Shown: positions 28,601 to 36,109 of the stretch, piece by piece
Layout: each line of letters begins with the position of its first letter
Position numbering within the stretch: the stretch's first letter is position 1
Source: Maridesulfovibrio zosterae DSM 11974
GTDB lineage: Bacteria; Desulfobacterota; Desulfovibrionia; Desulfovibrionales; Desulfovibrionaceae
Assembly: GCF_000425265.1 (NCBI RefSeq)
Contig: NZ_AUDC01000016.1
Coordinates: forward strand, 124,001 to 188,000
Length of the DNA: 64,000 nucleotides
Direction: 5' to 3'
Notes under the pieces: generated by a model
Database searches by the model: none
The model's input: the letters and a program-made list of their open reading frames with translations, nothing else
Told to the model about the DNA's origin: nothing
Made by a program: the position numbers and the translations under genes

Positions 28601-29190
28601 AGAGTTAAAAATTTAACCCATTCCTCTTTATCACGGGATTCGTCCAGAGGAATGGCGTAACGCCCGGCAGTATCAATAATGACGGCTTCTTCAAAAAACC
28701 ACCAGTCGCAGTTTTTGGTTGCCGAAACACCCGGAACCGGTCCCACATCGGTCAGAATAGTTGTCAGCCTGCTGTTAGTGACAGCTGTAGTCTTTCCAGA
28801 TTCAGATTCACCGAAAATCATGTACCACGGCAGCACATAAAGCGGATTTCCACGCTTACGAAGCTGTGAATTGCTGAGCAGCTCCACCGCAGCCATCCAG
28901 CGGTCCTGAAGCTCCTGCAGGCGCGCCCGTTCATGGGTAGGTGCGGCGGCAATGACTGAATCATCCTGATCAACAATACGTTTTACAAACTTTCTCTCCC
29001 GATGGCGCAAAAACCATTTACGGATAAAAAGCACTGAAATAACAAGTCCCATTATTCCGCCGAAAAGACAGGCCCCGGCCCACCACGGCCAGCTCATATA
29101 AGTGACCAGAGCGTAAGACCCTACAGCAGCCAAGACACAGGCCAGTACGATAAAGATAATTTTAAGTATTTGAAAAATTAATTTCTTCAT
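25687..29190 (-). CDS. tssM: T6SS membrane-complex protein TssM (IcmF)
   Basis: This 1167-residue protein is typical in size. Two N-terminal membrane helices (residues about 8-30 and 38-57) precede a cytoplasmic P-loop domain with Walker A GESESGKTT at about 127-135, so the nucleotide-binding site is intact. It also has VLVTKIDLVFG, a guanine-type specificity motif. A third helix lies near residue 430 (GMAVWLVLLFFVSIFF), and the large periplasmic part ends in the beta-rich C-terminal domain that contacts TssJ. It forms the transenvelope channel with TssL and TssJ. It lies 37 bases downstream of tssL. Confidence 0.97.
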   Translation of the reverse strand: MKKLIFQILKIIFIVLACVLAAVGSYALVTYMSWPWWAGACLFGGIMGLVISVLFIRKWFLRHRERKFVKRIVDQDDSVIAAAPTHERARLQELQDRWMAAVELLSNSQLRKRGNPLYVLPWYMIFGESESGKTTAVTNSRLTTILTDVGPVPGVSATKNCDWWFFEEAVIIDTAGRYAIPLDESRDKEEWVKFLTLLGKFRKKEPLNGLIITVPADRLLEGDEDSLGKYGRSLRRRINELMRMLGVRFPVYVLVTKIDLVFGLKGLVEVLPDYTHSQAMGLVNEAMINDPEAFVDKTIESVTGRLRELRLLLLDDAGRFDPAFLLFSDELNRLRPKFKAFAAGAFEDNPYQEQPLFRGMFFSSGEQTGEQNSSFINELESLKVVAKKLPETNEGLFLHDFFSKVLPRDRNLFTPILEFLKWKLFTRNLGMAVWLVLLFFVSIFFSMSYIGNQRAMNEIFASFPHKPVFSKHIDEHIVEMDAFREKIDQLHVLNSDWWVPRVGLDVSRDAEQVIKKFYCESFKSSILEPMDMELNTAINKLDTKSADQLTSDFIKLLVWRIDLLNTRLNNKSMKQFSAFELPSGKAMTDAVKGFNPDLMKYWGATYNSYLEWTSDSESLYEQKLLLQARLGRVFSLKGADFRWLVNWVNDNPALVPVTLQDFWGGPHLQYENEVSVVPSYTVKGREMLQAFLAELKQAMQDSGEFDKREKAFWIWYAGEYYKEWFNFAEHYAEGEGQLLTKVDYQDMAMKMSLPDNPYFALLTRMKDEFNPIKNITKRPEWVDQVFHFNIILSQYKASKAKGVEESSEKAEDSLRKAVANLGGKMALDIEKRIEVAKHLDAYISVLGDVAAYTTSQETAFKSAAALFPATSSMTGSSQSAASGAPGVKKDPVNAAVQAMKSLKAHMDSEGQGSNTFWNLLAGPLDFIVYVVIREASCELQVLWEGQVLAETAHVPSDKLRTTLFGKTGVVKKFISGSAKPFLLRDVKGWGSRKWFDMPFPFREEFFAFIDDGAQGGQEIQPEYKVKLSTIPTSVNANATEEPYATLLTVECGSAQQTLSNYNYSEEAVFTWKPEECGTTTLRIQFPGLELVKTYEGKLGFAKFLGEFRNGVVNYTPADFPEQSKGISSMGISTIKVGYTLNGATPVINLLNLKPINIPDVITDCWQH

Positions 29191-29227
29191 GTCTCGTTTT
29201 GTTTGCTTCGGCGATCAAAAAAATAAA

Positions 29228-29977
29228 CTAGCCCAGCCATAAATTAAGGCTGTACTCCAGCAGGCCCCTGTAAGCGAAAAAAATACCGGTAACCACAAGT
29301 ACCGGAAGAATAAAAAATATCAGAGAAACCGGATCTAAAATCCTGCGGTAACCGGATTTACGCGCCGCCTTGGTTCCTGAGCCGTATGACAAAGGAAAAG
29401 CTGAAAGTTCCTCTCCATTCTGCTGCCTGCCCATTATGCGGGCGACACAATCAGTGCGGAGCTTTGCAAGCCTCTCTGAATCCTGATCACTGAAGTACAT
29501 GCCCGTGTAACCAAGAGACAGACACAGTGCATAAACCTCAATAACATCATTTACACCTGCACTGCCGGAGGAACTGTCCTTGGCATTATTAACTCCATCC
29601 CCTTCGAAATCAGAAAAAAGGGATTCGTCAACAGGATCAATGTTTTCGCCAAGCAACATTCTCAGCCTTTCAAAAAACTGCTCACCGGCATTGGTGGTTC
29701 CATAATATTCGCGCTGCAAAGGTTTAGCGAGCCACTGCCTCGTTCCGCTCCATGAAGAGCAAAGCACTGTTTCATCCACCCATGCAAAAACCGCAAATCT
29801 GGCCTGTTCAAACTTTTCCGTAGAAAACGGGGATTCATCAAATTTATCATCCATCCGCTCAATCAGCCTGTTCATGTCCTCACGCACAACAGCATACTCG
29901 GCATCGGCCATTTCCGGAGAATCGACCAGCAACCGGACATAAGTGAATACTTCCATGAAGCAATCAGACAGATGCAT
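29228..29977 (-). CDS. tssL: T6SS membrane-complex protein TssL (DotU), short form
   Basis: This 249-residue protein has a cytoplasmic DotU helical domain (FAVFAWVDETVLCSSWSG, REYYGTTNAGEQFFERL, YALCLSLGYTGMY), a Ser/Gly-rich loop near 130-140, and one C-terminal membrane helix (LIFFILPVLVVTGIFFAY at about 222-240). No OmpA-like peptidoglycan-binding extension is present. The start at 29977 follows GGAGTCT, seven bases after the tssK stop. Confidence 0.96.
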   Translation of the reverse strand: MHLSDCFMEVFTYVRLLVDSPEMADAEYAVVREDMNRLIERMDDKFDESPFSTEKFEQARFAVFAWVDETVLCSSWSGTRQWLAKPLQREYYGTTNAGEQFFERLRMLLGENIDPVDESLFSDFEGDGVNNAKDSSSGSAGVNDVIEVYALCLSLGYTGMYFSDQDSERLAKLRTDCVARIMGRQQNGEELSAFPLSYGSGTKAARKSGYRRILDPVSLIFFILPVLVVTGIFFAYRGLLEYSLNLWLG

Positions 29978-29983
29978 AGACTC

Positions 29984-31363
29984 CTACCCTCGCATAGCCG
30001 CAATATAAGCGGTCATTTCTTTGGGTGCGCTGTCCCAGTACAAAGCCATACTTCCTGACCTTTCAACATCCACCCATAGAGTTGATTCCGTATCAATGCG
30101 GAAGCAGAGCGCGCCCTTGGTCCTCGGCAGTCCCGGAGGCGGATTATCCACATACTCCAGAGCAATACCGTGTACAGCTCTGGCCAGCAGCGCACTCATT
30201 CCGGTTGTAGCTGAAAGTTTGGCAATTTTGAGCAGTTCATCAATGGCCTTTTCAGGTTCGTCAGTGCGTACGAGCAGCCAGAAAGTATTGCCCGGCGCAA
30301 AAGCACGGTTAGGCAGTTCTGCGGTATAATACGGATCATCAAAAACAAACTGGCTCATGAATTCCGGTCCGGCAGTCAGGCTGTCCAGAATATGAGTTAT
30401 AATATCCCTTGCTGCGGAAAAACATGGACCGAGCTTCTCATGATCATAATCAGGCAGAAGCTTTTCCCCGTTTGCCCCTTCTCCAAGAGCGGAAATATCA
30501 CGTGAGAAAGAAGACAGTTCACCTACAATCTGGCGCAGCAGCCCGAAAGCTTTCCACGGATGGATATGAGGTGCATCAGCCAGATGCTTGAGTTTCGGCG
30601 CATAGCGGTTCAATGTGCGCAAAGCCAGCAGGAAAACTGTTGAAGTAAAATCAAGCTCTCCGGCCCCCAGTCCAGCAGGATTTTTGTACTGCTCAAGGCG
30701 GCGGCAGCGTGAAGCAACCTGATCGCTGATATCCTTGAAGATATTCGTCAGCGGTTCGGAAGCCCTCATGGTCATTACCGGAGGAATAAATGTTTCATCC
30801 AGCCGTACTTTCTGTACATCAAGTGTCAGCCGGGCCAGAGGAATAATAGTGTATGAACCCAGATCCTCGATTTCCGTCTCCCAGAACAACCGGAGCACAA
30901 ACTTCATGGGCTTGATCTGCGCCGCAGGCCCGCTGCCCAGCATATCAGGAATTTCCTCAGGATCGGGAGTGACTGCGAACATGGTATTGACCGCAACTCC
31001 GTCATTTTCCACTATGGAAACATTTCCGCCCTCATGGTTCCATCTCCGCAGCCCGAGGTAGACCATAAAAGGCTTTTCGCCGTCTTCCCATGCTTTATCA
31101 AAAGAGCGTGATTCCAATCTGGAGTTTCCGGGAAAAGATACGAACGCGCCGTTATCAAACAAAATCTCCACATCACTGACTTCAAAATTGCGTCTTTCAA
31201 GTGCGCCTTCACGAATTTTAAGCCTGCTCAATCCCCAGAAATGAGGCTGCCCGAATTCACGGATAGCCCGCAAACGATGCAGTTGATGAAGATCAGCCAG
31301 TTGAAAATGCTGCGGCTGTAAAAACAGTCCCTGATGCCAGAAAAGAGGTTTATTAGCGTGCAC
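29984..31363 (-). CDS. tssK: T6SS baseplate protein TssK
   Basis: This 459-residue protein begins with the family signature PLFWHQGLFLQPQHFQ and continues with DALxL-type shoulder and neck strands. TssK forms trimers that link the baseplate to TssL/TssM. The GTG start at 31363 follows GGAGAG and lies four bases after the tssJ stop, so the two are translationally linked. Confidence 0.97.
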   Translation of the reverse strand: MHANKPLFWHQGLFLQPQHFQLADLHQLHRLRAIREFGQPHFWGLSRLKIREGALERRNFEVSDVEILFDNGAFVSFPGNSRLESRSFDKAWEDGEKPFMVYLGLRRWNHEGGNVSIVENDGVAVNTMFAVTPDPEEIPDMLGSGPAAQIKPMKFVLRLFWETEIEDLGSYTIIPLARLTLDVQKVRLDETFIPPVMTMRASEPLTNIFKDISDQVASRCRRLEQYKNPAGLGAGELDFTSTVFLLALRTLNRYAPKLKHLADAPHIHPWKAFGLLRQIVGELSSFSRDISALGEGANGEKLLPDYDHEKLGPCFSAARDIITHILDSLTAGPEFMSQFVFDDPYYTAELPNRAFAPGNTFWLLVRTDEPEKAIDELLKIAKLSATTGMSALLARAVHGIALEYVDNPPPGLPRTKGALCFRIDTESTLWVDVERSGSMALYWDSAPKEMTAYIAAMRG

Positions 31364-31366
31364 TCA

Positions 31367-31945
31367 TTACTCTCCGACTTTTTGAATCTCATGTGGACCA
31401 AGAATTATCATCGCATCCAGCTTAGCTGGAGCATACCAAGTATCAGACCAGAAAAGCATTCCTGTTTCGGTAACATTCATGGGTATCTGCCATGTGCGTG
31501 TAGCTCCGCCGCCCTGCAAATCATAATAAGCAGCCGCCACGCCGACAAACCTGGTACCTTCGGCACGGTCCATGGCAACGGTTGCATTCTGTCCCGGCTG
31601 TACAAAAGTACGCTGGACCTGAGTTACAGAGGGATCAAAGCTGGTGCAGTTGTAAAGCTTGCTCAGCCCTGCAGAATTGGAAACCAGGGCATTGAATTTA
31701 TTAAGATTGGACAATTGATACGTGCAAAGCATCAATGTATGGGGAACCCCGTTGTATTCATTGAGTTTCTTATCAGCGACAAGTTTGAAAGTAATAGCAT
31801 TAACCTGATAGGTCCATTTCATCTGATCAGGACTTGATGCCGGTGTAGTTACAGTAGTCGGATCAACAGGTTTATTGTTTCCACCGCAACCGGCAACGAA
31901 AATCAGCAGCATAACAATCAAAAATACAGAGTACTTGAAGCGCAT
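31367..31945 (-). CDS. tssJ: T6SS outer-membrane lipoprotein TssJ
   Basis: This 192-residue lipoprotein has a lipobox VAGC at Cys20 and a transthyretin-like beta fold (NAITFKLVADKKLNEYNG, ATVAMDRAEGTRFVGVAAAYYDL). It anchors TssM at the outer membrane. The ATG at 31945 follows GGAGGT. It is the first gene of the tssJ-K-L-M-AMIN unit and is divergent from the TssB/TssC-like gene with a 215-base gap. Confidence 0.93.
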   Translation of the reverse strand: MRFKYSVFLIVMLLIFVAGCGGNNKPVDPTTVTTPASSPDQMKWTYQVNAITFKLVADKKLNEYNGVPHTLMLCTYQLSNLNKFNALVSNSAGLSKLYNCTSFDPSVTQVQRTFVQPGQNATVAMDRAEGTRFVGVAAAYYDLQGGGATRTWQIPMNVTETGMLFWSDTWYAPAKLDAMIILGPHEIQKVGE

Positions 31946-32160
31946 GAACAGACCTCCGGATGCAGTTGGGTCCCAAATATAAAAAAATACTACTCCTATT
32001 ACTTAATCTACACACAAAAGAAATTAATGTCGATGCTTGATAAAAAATATTGACTAAATAAGGGTCTCTGTTTCCCAAATTTCATTTTATACGGTAATAA
32101 GGAAGAAGTGACAAAAAAGTGTAACTTTTATAGATCAGACGGCAAGTCCGAGGAGTTTCC

Positions 32161-33705
32161 ATGAATATAACCCAACTTCCTTTTTGCGTACTGGCCCTTG
32201 CACCTTTTTCACCGTCCCTTGAAACAGACACCCCGCCGGTAATCAGAGCCGACACTCTTTCTCTTAATGATGCCGTGGCTCAGCTTTCCCCCAATATTGA
32301 TATTCCGATTGATAAATCCATCTGCCCGGACGCAAACATTGCTATCAGCATCAAAAGCATGGCTGATTTCAAGCCCAAAAACATTTCAAAGAAAACAGCC
32401 TTTCTCAAAGAACTTACCAAGGCCGCTGACTATATCAAGAAAGGAGGGGCTGCCACAGACCTTAATTCCAAATTTCCACGTATCGCACAGCTGATAGACA
32501 TTCCTGCGGCTTCTCCTTCCGGCGCAGCAGCCGCCAAAACAAGTGCAATTGAGGATATCCTGTCCATGGTCGATTCAGGTACGGACTCAGGAACGGGCAG
32601 CAGATCAGGTAACCAGAGCGTCATCAGCCAGATTGATTCACTGCACGCAAAAATATTACAAACCATTTTCAGTAATCCGGTTTTCAGAAGCATGGAATCA
32701 GCCTGGCGTGGAGCTCAGCTTCTTGCCATGCAGGCTCCATCAGGCACAATTCCCACTGTAAACCTCATCCTTGTTCCTTTATCTGACGCAAACTGTCTGC
32801 CGGTATTTGACCAGCTGGAAACCCTGCTTGCCGATACTCCGCCGGATTTAATTGTGATCGACCGATCACTTTCAAACTCACCGCGCTCAATGGTCGAACT
32901 GGAAAGGATCATGACTTTTGCCGAATCCATGATGGCTCCGGCAGCAGTTGCACTCGGCCCGCAGTTCTTTGAAATATCAGACTGGCAGGAATTAAAATCA
33001 GTGCGATTCATCCCCGGCCTGCTGGAAGGGGCCGAATACGGACGCTGGAAAACATTAGTAGAAATGTCCGGCGCAGGCTGGACCGTTCCATGTGTAGACT
33101 CCGTTATGGCCCGCCCGCTGTACCAGCCGGAATCAGGATTCAGCCCCAGATCTTTTTCAGAAACTGATCCGCTATGGATAAATGCTCCCTGGGCCATTGC
33201 CGCACTTTGCGTCCGCAGCATTGCAATGCACAGACGCCCCACCCGTTTTGCCGATCGAGGTTCAGTGCGGCTTGAAGAACGTCCCATGACGGCTGGTTCT
33301 GAGCCATCCCCCCTTGAAATGCTGCCCGGCACAGACAGACTCGCAGATTTCAAACAGGCCGGAATTATTGCGCTGGCAGGAACAAAAGGACGGGATCAGG
33401 TATTTGTAACCGCAGATATCACCATGGACGGCGGCCCCTTGCGATTCAGGCTGTTTCTCTCTCAGCTCATCAACTTTCTCATCCACCTCTCAACCGTCAA
33501 ACGTGATGAAATCGAAAATCTGGAATCAGACCTCAGGACTGCAATATCCCTGTTTATCCAGAATATGGGACTGCCGGAGCCGGATGATCTGAAAGTCTCA
33601 GCCAAAGAAGACACCGGAACATTCATCCCCCTTGAAATAAGTTTCAGTGCCGCTTCCGAAATTTTATCAGGACAATCCAGTTTTTCCTTTGGATTCAACT
33701 GGTAA
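32161..33705 (+). CDS. Divergent TssB-TssC-like fusion (T6SS sheath-domain protein)
   Basis: This is a 514-residue protein. Residues about 45-95 (IDIPIDKSICPDANIAISI, ADFKPKNISKKTAFLKEL) align in pattern with the C-terminal half of TssB in this window. A Ser/Gly/Ala linker (115-155) follows. Residues about 170-510 resemble TssC (FRSMESAWRGAQLLA against FTKLESSWRSLKFLV in the real TssC; AAVALGPQFFEISDWQELKSV against FIAAAGPEFFGIEKWSELPNL). The genuine tssB and tssC are at 51568 and 50071, so this is an extra copy. It is the only plus-strand gene in the T6SS locus. The ATG at 32161 follows GAGGAG. Its role could be in sheath capping, baseplate assembly or a distinct sheath. Confidence 0.8.
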   Translation: MNITQLPFCVLALAPFSPSLETDTPPVIRADTLSLNDAVAQLSPNIDIPIDKSICPDANIAISIKSMADFKPKNISKKTAFLKELTKAADYIKKGGAATDLNSKFPRIAQLIDIPAASPSGAAAAKTSAIEDILSMVDSGTDSGTGSRSGNQSVISQIDSLHAKILQTIFSNPVFRSMESAWRGAQLLAMQAPSGTIPTVNLILVPLSDANCLPVFDQLETLLADTPPDLIVIDRSLSNSPRSMVELERIMTFAESMMAPAAVALGPQFFEISDWQELKSVRFIPGLLEGAEYGRWKTLVEMSGAGWTVPCVDSVMARPLYQPESGFSPRSFSETDPLWINAPWAIAALCVRSIAMHRRPTRFADRGSVRLEERPMTAGSEPSPLEMLPGTDRLADFKQAGIIALAGTKGRDQVFVTADITMDGGPLRFRLFLSQLINFLIHLSTVKRDEIENLESDLRTAISLFIQNMGLPEPDDLKVSAKEDTGTFIPLEISFSAASEILSGQSSFSFGFNW

Positions 33706-33721
33706 GACATACTTAAAAGGC

Positions 33722-33763
33722 AAAAAAATTGCCCCGCTTCTAAATCGAAACGGGGCTTTATTT
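33722..33763. terminator. Intrinsic terminator between convergent T6SS genes
   Basis: gccccg and cggggc pair around a 14-base loop, preceded by seven A and followed by tttattt. It serves the rightward sheath-like gene and the leftward 257-residue gene. Confidence 0.85.
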
Positions 33764-33776
33764 AAAACCGACTAGC

Positions 33777-34550
33777 CTACTTTAAAGCAAGCGAAAACAA
33801 TTCCGCGTCAGAACCTTCGGAGAACTCTCCGAAAAGCAGGCTGTCCGGATTGCCGGAAATTTTAACAAAATATGACGACCCCTCATCCAGCTCATTTTTC
33901 ACCGCCCATGCCACATATTCCCTGCCGCCAAGCTCCAGCTTGAGACCTTGCATAGGATAATTCAGCACACATTTTTCCGGCAGCATACCCGCGGGACCTG
34001 CACCGTGTGCGACCACCTCGCCGCCGCTGACCCCAAGCATAACCCCGTTCCATGAATGCCCCGGAGCAGGACCTACCTCAAGCCAAAGTCCCAGACTCGG
34101 CAGCGGATAAAGATCAAATCTATATTCCGGCTCAATCTTTTTAATCGGCATATTAGCCTTTGCCGCAAGCTTTGCTCCCAGCTTACCCTCATCTACAACT
34201 TCCGCATTTCTCAGCATTGTCGGCAGGGTCTGCACGTCAAGTTCACCGTCGTCGCAGATGCACAGAACGGGGAAACCATATCCACGGCGAGCCTGAACCG
34301 CAGCAGCCAGCATACCAAGCCCGAAGCGGATATCAGGATTTTCATAGCTGGCCATACTGCCTTTGATCAGCCACACCCCGACTTCCGGCTTTTCCATCTC
34401 AGCAACTGGTCCGGCCCATTCCATTTTCTCCAGATTGTCCGACCAGAAATGACCATTAACCGCTAAACCATATCTGCTCACCGTCTGAAAAAGTCCCTTG
34501 CCCTTTGACTCGTCCTTCTCAAGGATGGATATGAAAACACTTTTTGTCAT
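33777..34550 (-). CDS. T6SS-associated protein of unknown function
   Basis: This 257-residue soluble protein has no signal peptide. The N-terminal part has alternating strand/helix segments (VSRYGLAVNGHFWSD, PEVGVWLIKG, RRGYGFPVLCICDDGEL) of Rossmann-like appearance. The C-terminal part is beta-rich (GLWLEVGPAPGHSWNGVMLGVSGG, LGGREYVAWAVKNE). I do not recognise a family. It starts 14 bases after the PAAR-like gene and ends the cargo block, so it could be an adaptor, an effector or an immunity protein; nothing in the sequence decides this. The start follows GAGGGT. Confidence 0.75.
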   Translation of the reverse strand: MTKSVFISILEKDESKGKGLFQTVSRYGLAVNGHFWSDNLEKMEWAGPVAEMEKPEVGVWLIKGSMASYENPDIRFGLGMLAAAVQARRGYGFPVLCICDDGELDVQTLPTMLRNAEVVDEGKLGAKLAAKANMPIKKIEPEYRFDLYPLPSLGLWLEVGPAPGHSWNGVMLGVSGGEVVAHGAGPAGMLPEKCVLNYPMQGLKLELGGREYVAWAVKNELDEGSSYFVKISGNPDSLLFGEFSEGSDAELFSLALK

Positions 34551-34563
34551 GAAATACCCTCAC

Positions 34564-34968
34564 TTAACCCAAAGTAAGAACAGTACACTGGCTGGGACAG
34601 ATACAAACACCCGGCGCATTGGGCAAAACGGCCAGACAATTCTGGCCCGTAACGCTGGTCAGCCTTTGAACCGGAAGGCCATCCGCCATAATAGTTATGC
34701 AGCCCACAATATATTCCGTCTGGCCCGATTCCAGATGCGAAACAACCCCCATCTCAACACCCGGTTCATCTCCCTCACTGACCAGACCAAGCGAAACCTG
34801 ATTCAACGTAGGCATACAATCCATCAGAACATTATAAGCAGCCGGAGCCGTAGTCGCCGATTCCGCTATGTTCGGGTAAGGAACCGGAACCGGAACAGGT
34901 CCAACCGGCGTTAAACAAACATCTGGAAAACCCATGTCCATACCCGCACCCATTGTTAATGCAAACAT
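34564..34968 (-). CDS. PAAR-like spike tip, DUF4150 family
   Basis: This 134-residue protein contains the DUF4150 hallmark CLTPVGPVPVPVPYPNIA at about residues 18-35 and conserved Cys pairs near the end (GVCICPSQC). DUF4150 proteins form a cone like PAAR and cap the VgrG spike. It carries no toxin extension. The ATG at 34968 follows AAGGAC. The 500 bases upstream hold repeats. Confidence 0.9.
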   Translation of the reverse strand: MFALTMGAGMDMGFPDVCLTPVGPVPVPVPYPNIAESATTAPAAYNVLMDCMPTLNQVSLGLVSEGDEPGVEMGVVSHLESGQTEYIVGCITIMADGLPVQRLTSVTGQNCLAVLPNAPGVCICPSQCTVLTLG

Positions 34969-35000
34969 ATATTGTCCTTGTAAGGTTTAGCTTCCAGCAG

Positions 35001-35054
35001 CCATTTGTAAGACTCAGCCTCCGGCGACCATTTGTAAGACTCAGCCTCCGGCGG
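35001..35054. repeat. 27-base tandem repeat, two copies
   Basis: Two 27-base units starting ccatttgtaagactcag, differing only in the last base, lie side by side at 35001-35027 and 35028-35054. A partial third copy lies just to the left. Each unit contains gcctccggcg, the core of the dispersed element. Confidence 0.9.
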
Positions 35055-35077
35055 CCAAAGGGGATAATCCCCTTTGG
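35044..35077 (+). repeat. GCCTCCGGCGGC hairpin element, copy 1
   Basis: The core GCCTCCGGCGGC at 35044-35055 is followed directly by a perfect hairpin, ccaaagggga and tcccctttgg with a two-base loop (35055-35077). The same arrangement recurs at 49322 and 55467. Confidence 0.85.
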
Positions 35078-35267
35078 AATCCCTGACTGGGGCTGTTTCA
35101 GTTATTAAACTTTTTATTAAATAATTTACAGCTGACGGAACCATCTAACACTTCAATAACTCAGAAAAATTCAAGAACTTTAAAAAAACAGCGAACCAGA
35201 CTATTCCCCTTATAACACACTATCAACTTTTTGTCAGAATATTTTACTTTTTTAAAAGCCCCTAATC

Positions 35268-35444
35268 GGGAGTGCAGAGGGCCGCGGGCCCTTTGCCCGC
35301 CGGAGGCTACTCTTTCAATCAAATACGGGAGTGCAGAGGGCCGCGGGTCCTTTGCCCGCCGGAGGCTACTCTTTCAATCAAATACGGAAGTGCAGAGGGC
35401 CGCGGGTCCTTTGCCCGCCGGAGGCTACTCATTTCAATCAAAAC
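35268..35444. repeat. 59-base tandem repeat, three copies
   Basis: Three units begin at 35268, 35327 and 35386, each starting gg(g/a)agtgcagagggccgcg and ending in tcaatcaaatac or a close variant. Each contains gcccgccggaggc, the reverse complement of the dispersed core with one extra G. Copies 2 and 3 share gggtcc where copy 1 has gggccc. Frames crossing them are not genes. Confidence 0.95.
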
Positions 35445-35468
35445 ACAACCGACACAATTTATATACAG

Positions 35469-36092
35469 CTATCCCATATGTATAAGTTCACCGTCTATTT
35501 TTACGTGTTCCTCTGAGACTATGACGGTATTCTTACTGTGAACGGTCATGGTTTCCTCGACCAGCTGCCTGCTGGACCGGGCCTGACACTCTTCGTTTTC
35601 TTTGGTGAACCGAAAATAGTTCATGGTCCGACGGGTGAATTCACGGCTGATATCGTCAATGGTTCCGGCCACTTTTTTTACACGGCTGATATTGCTGCTG
35701 AACAGCCTGGCGGTCAGGGAAATTTTTCCGGCGGCAACTTCTATGTCGTCTGATTGCAGGGCGGCTTTTGCGGTGATGCAGTTAAGTCCGGTATCCGGTG
35801 CAACGGTCAGACTTCCGCCTTTGACTCTGAGCAGGGTATCCCCTTCTACTTCGAGTGCGGTAGGTGTCTGTTCTTCACGGATGAGTACGGACAGCACCCA
35901 TGCTTCGCCCTGCTGATCAATAGATATAAGTACAGTATCACCGGCTTCGGGCCGGACCAGACAGCTGACGGCGCGCCTTGCATCGAGTTCGCTGAAAGAG
36001 GTACTGACCCGGACGGTTTCGGTGACAGCCACGACTTTTGCATATTCCAGCTGCGGACTGATATTTTCCTGTTGCCTAGCGAGATTATTCAT
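35469..36092 (-). CDS. DUF3540 domain protein (T6SS-associated)
   Basis: This 207-residue protein has a DUF3540-like layout. An OB-like N-terminal part (DARRAVSCLVRPEAGDTVLIS) is followed by beta-helical repeats (GSLTVAPDTGLNCITAKAAL, DDIEVAAGKISLTARLFSS) and a terminal helix/strand (MTVHSKNTVIVSEEHVKIDG). This resembles the spike-like end of VgrG. Such proteins accompany DUF2169 and DUF4150 proteins in T6SS clusters and may be part of the loaded tip. The ATG at 36092 follows GGAGG, 18 bases after the pentapeptide-repeat gene. Confidence 0.85.
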   Translation of the reverse strand: MNNLARQQENISPQLEYAKVVAVTETVRVSTSFSELDARRAVSCLVRPEAGDTVLISIDQQGEAWVLSVLIREEQTPTALEVEGDTLLRVKGGSLTVAPDTGLNCITAKAALQSDDIEVAAGKISLTARLFSSNISRVKKVAGTIDDISREFTRRTMNYFRFTKENEECQARSSRQLVEETMTVHSKNTVIVSEEHVKIDGELIHMG

Positions 36093-36109
36093 ATTTCCTC
36101 CGGATTTTA

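Noticed and set aside
34956-35144. Minus-strand 62-codon frame with repeated PEAESYKW
   Set aside because: It is built from the 27-base repeat and overlaps the start of the DUF4150 gene. It has no ribosome site of its own and no independent protein features.
35001-35444. Possible CRISPR array
   Set aside because: The repeats are directly adjacent without unique spacers, and no cas gene is in the window.
35231-35541. Three plus-strand frames through the 59-base repeats
   Set aside because: They arise from the tandem repeat itself in three frames and have no ribosome site. The unit length of 59 is not a multiple of 3, so the frames repeat artificially.
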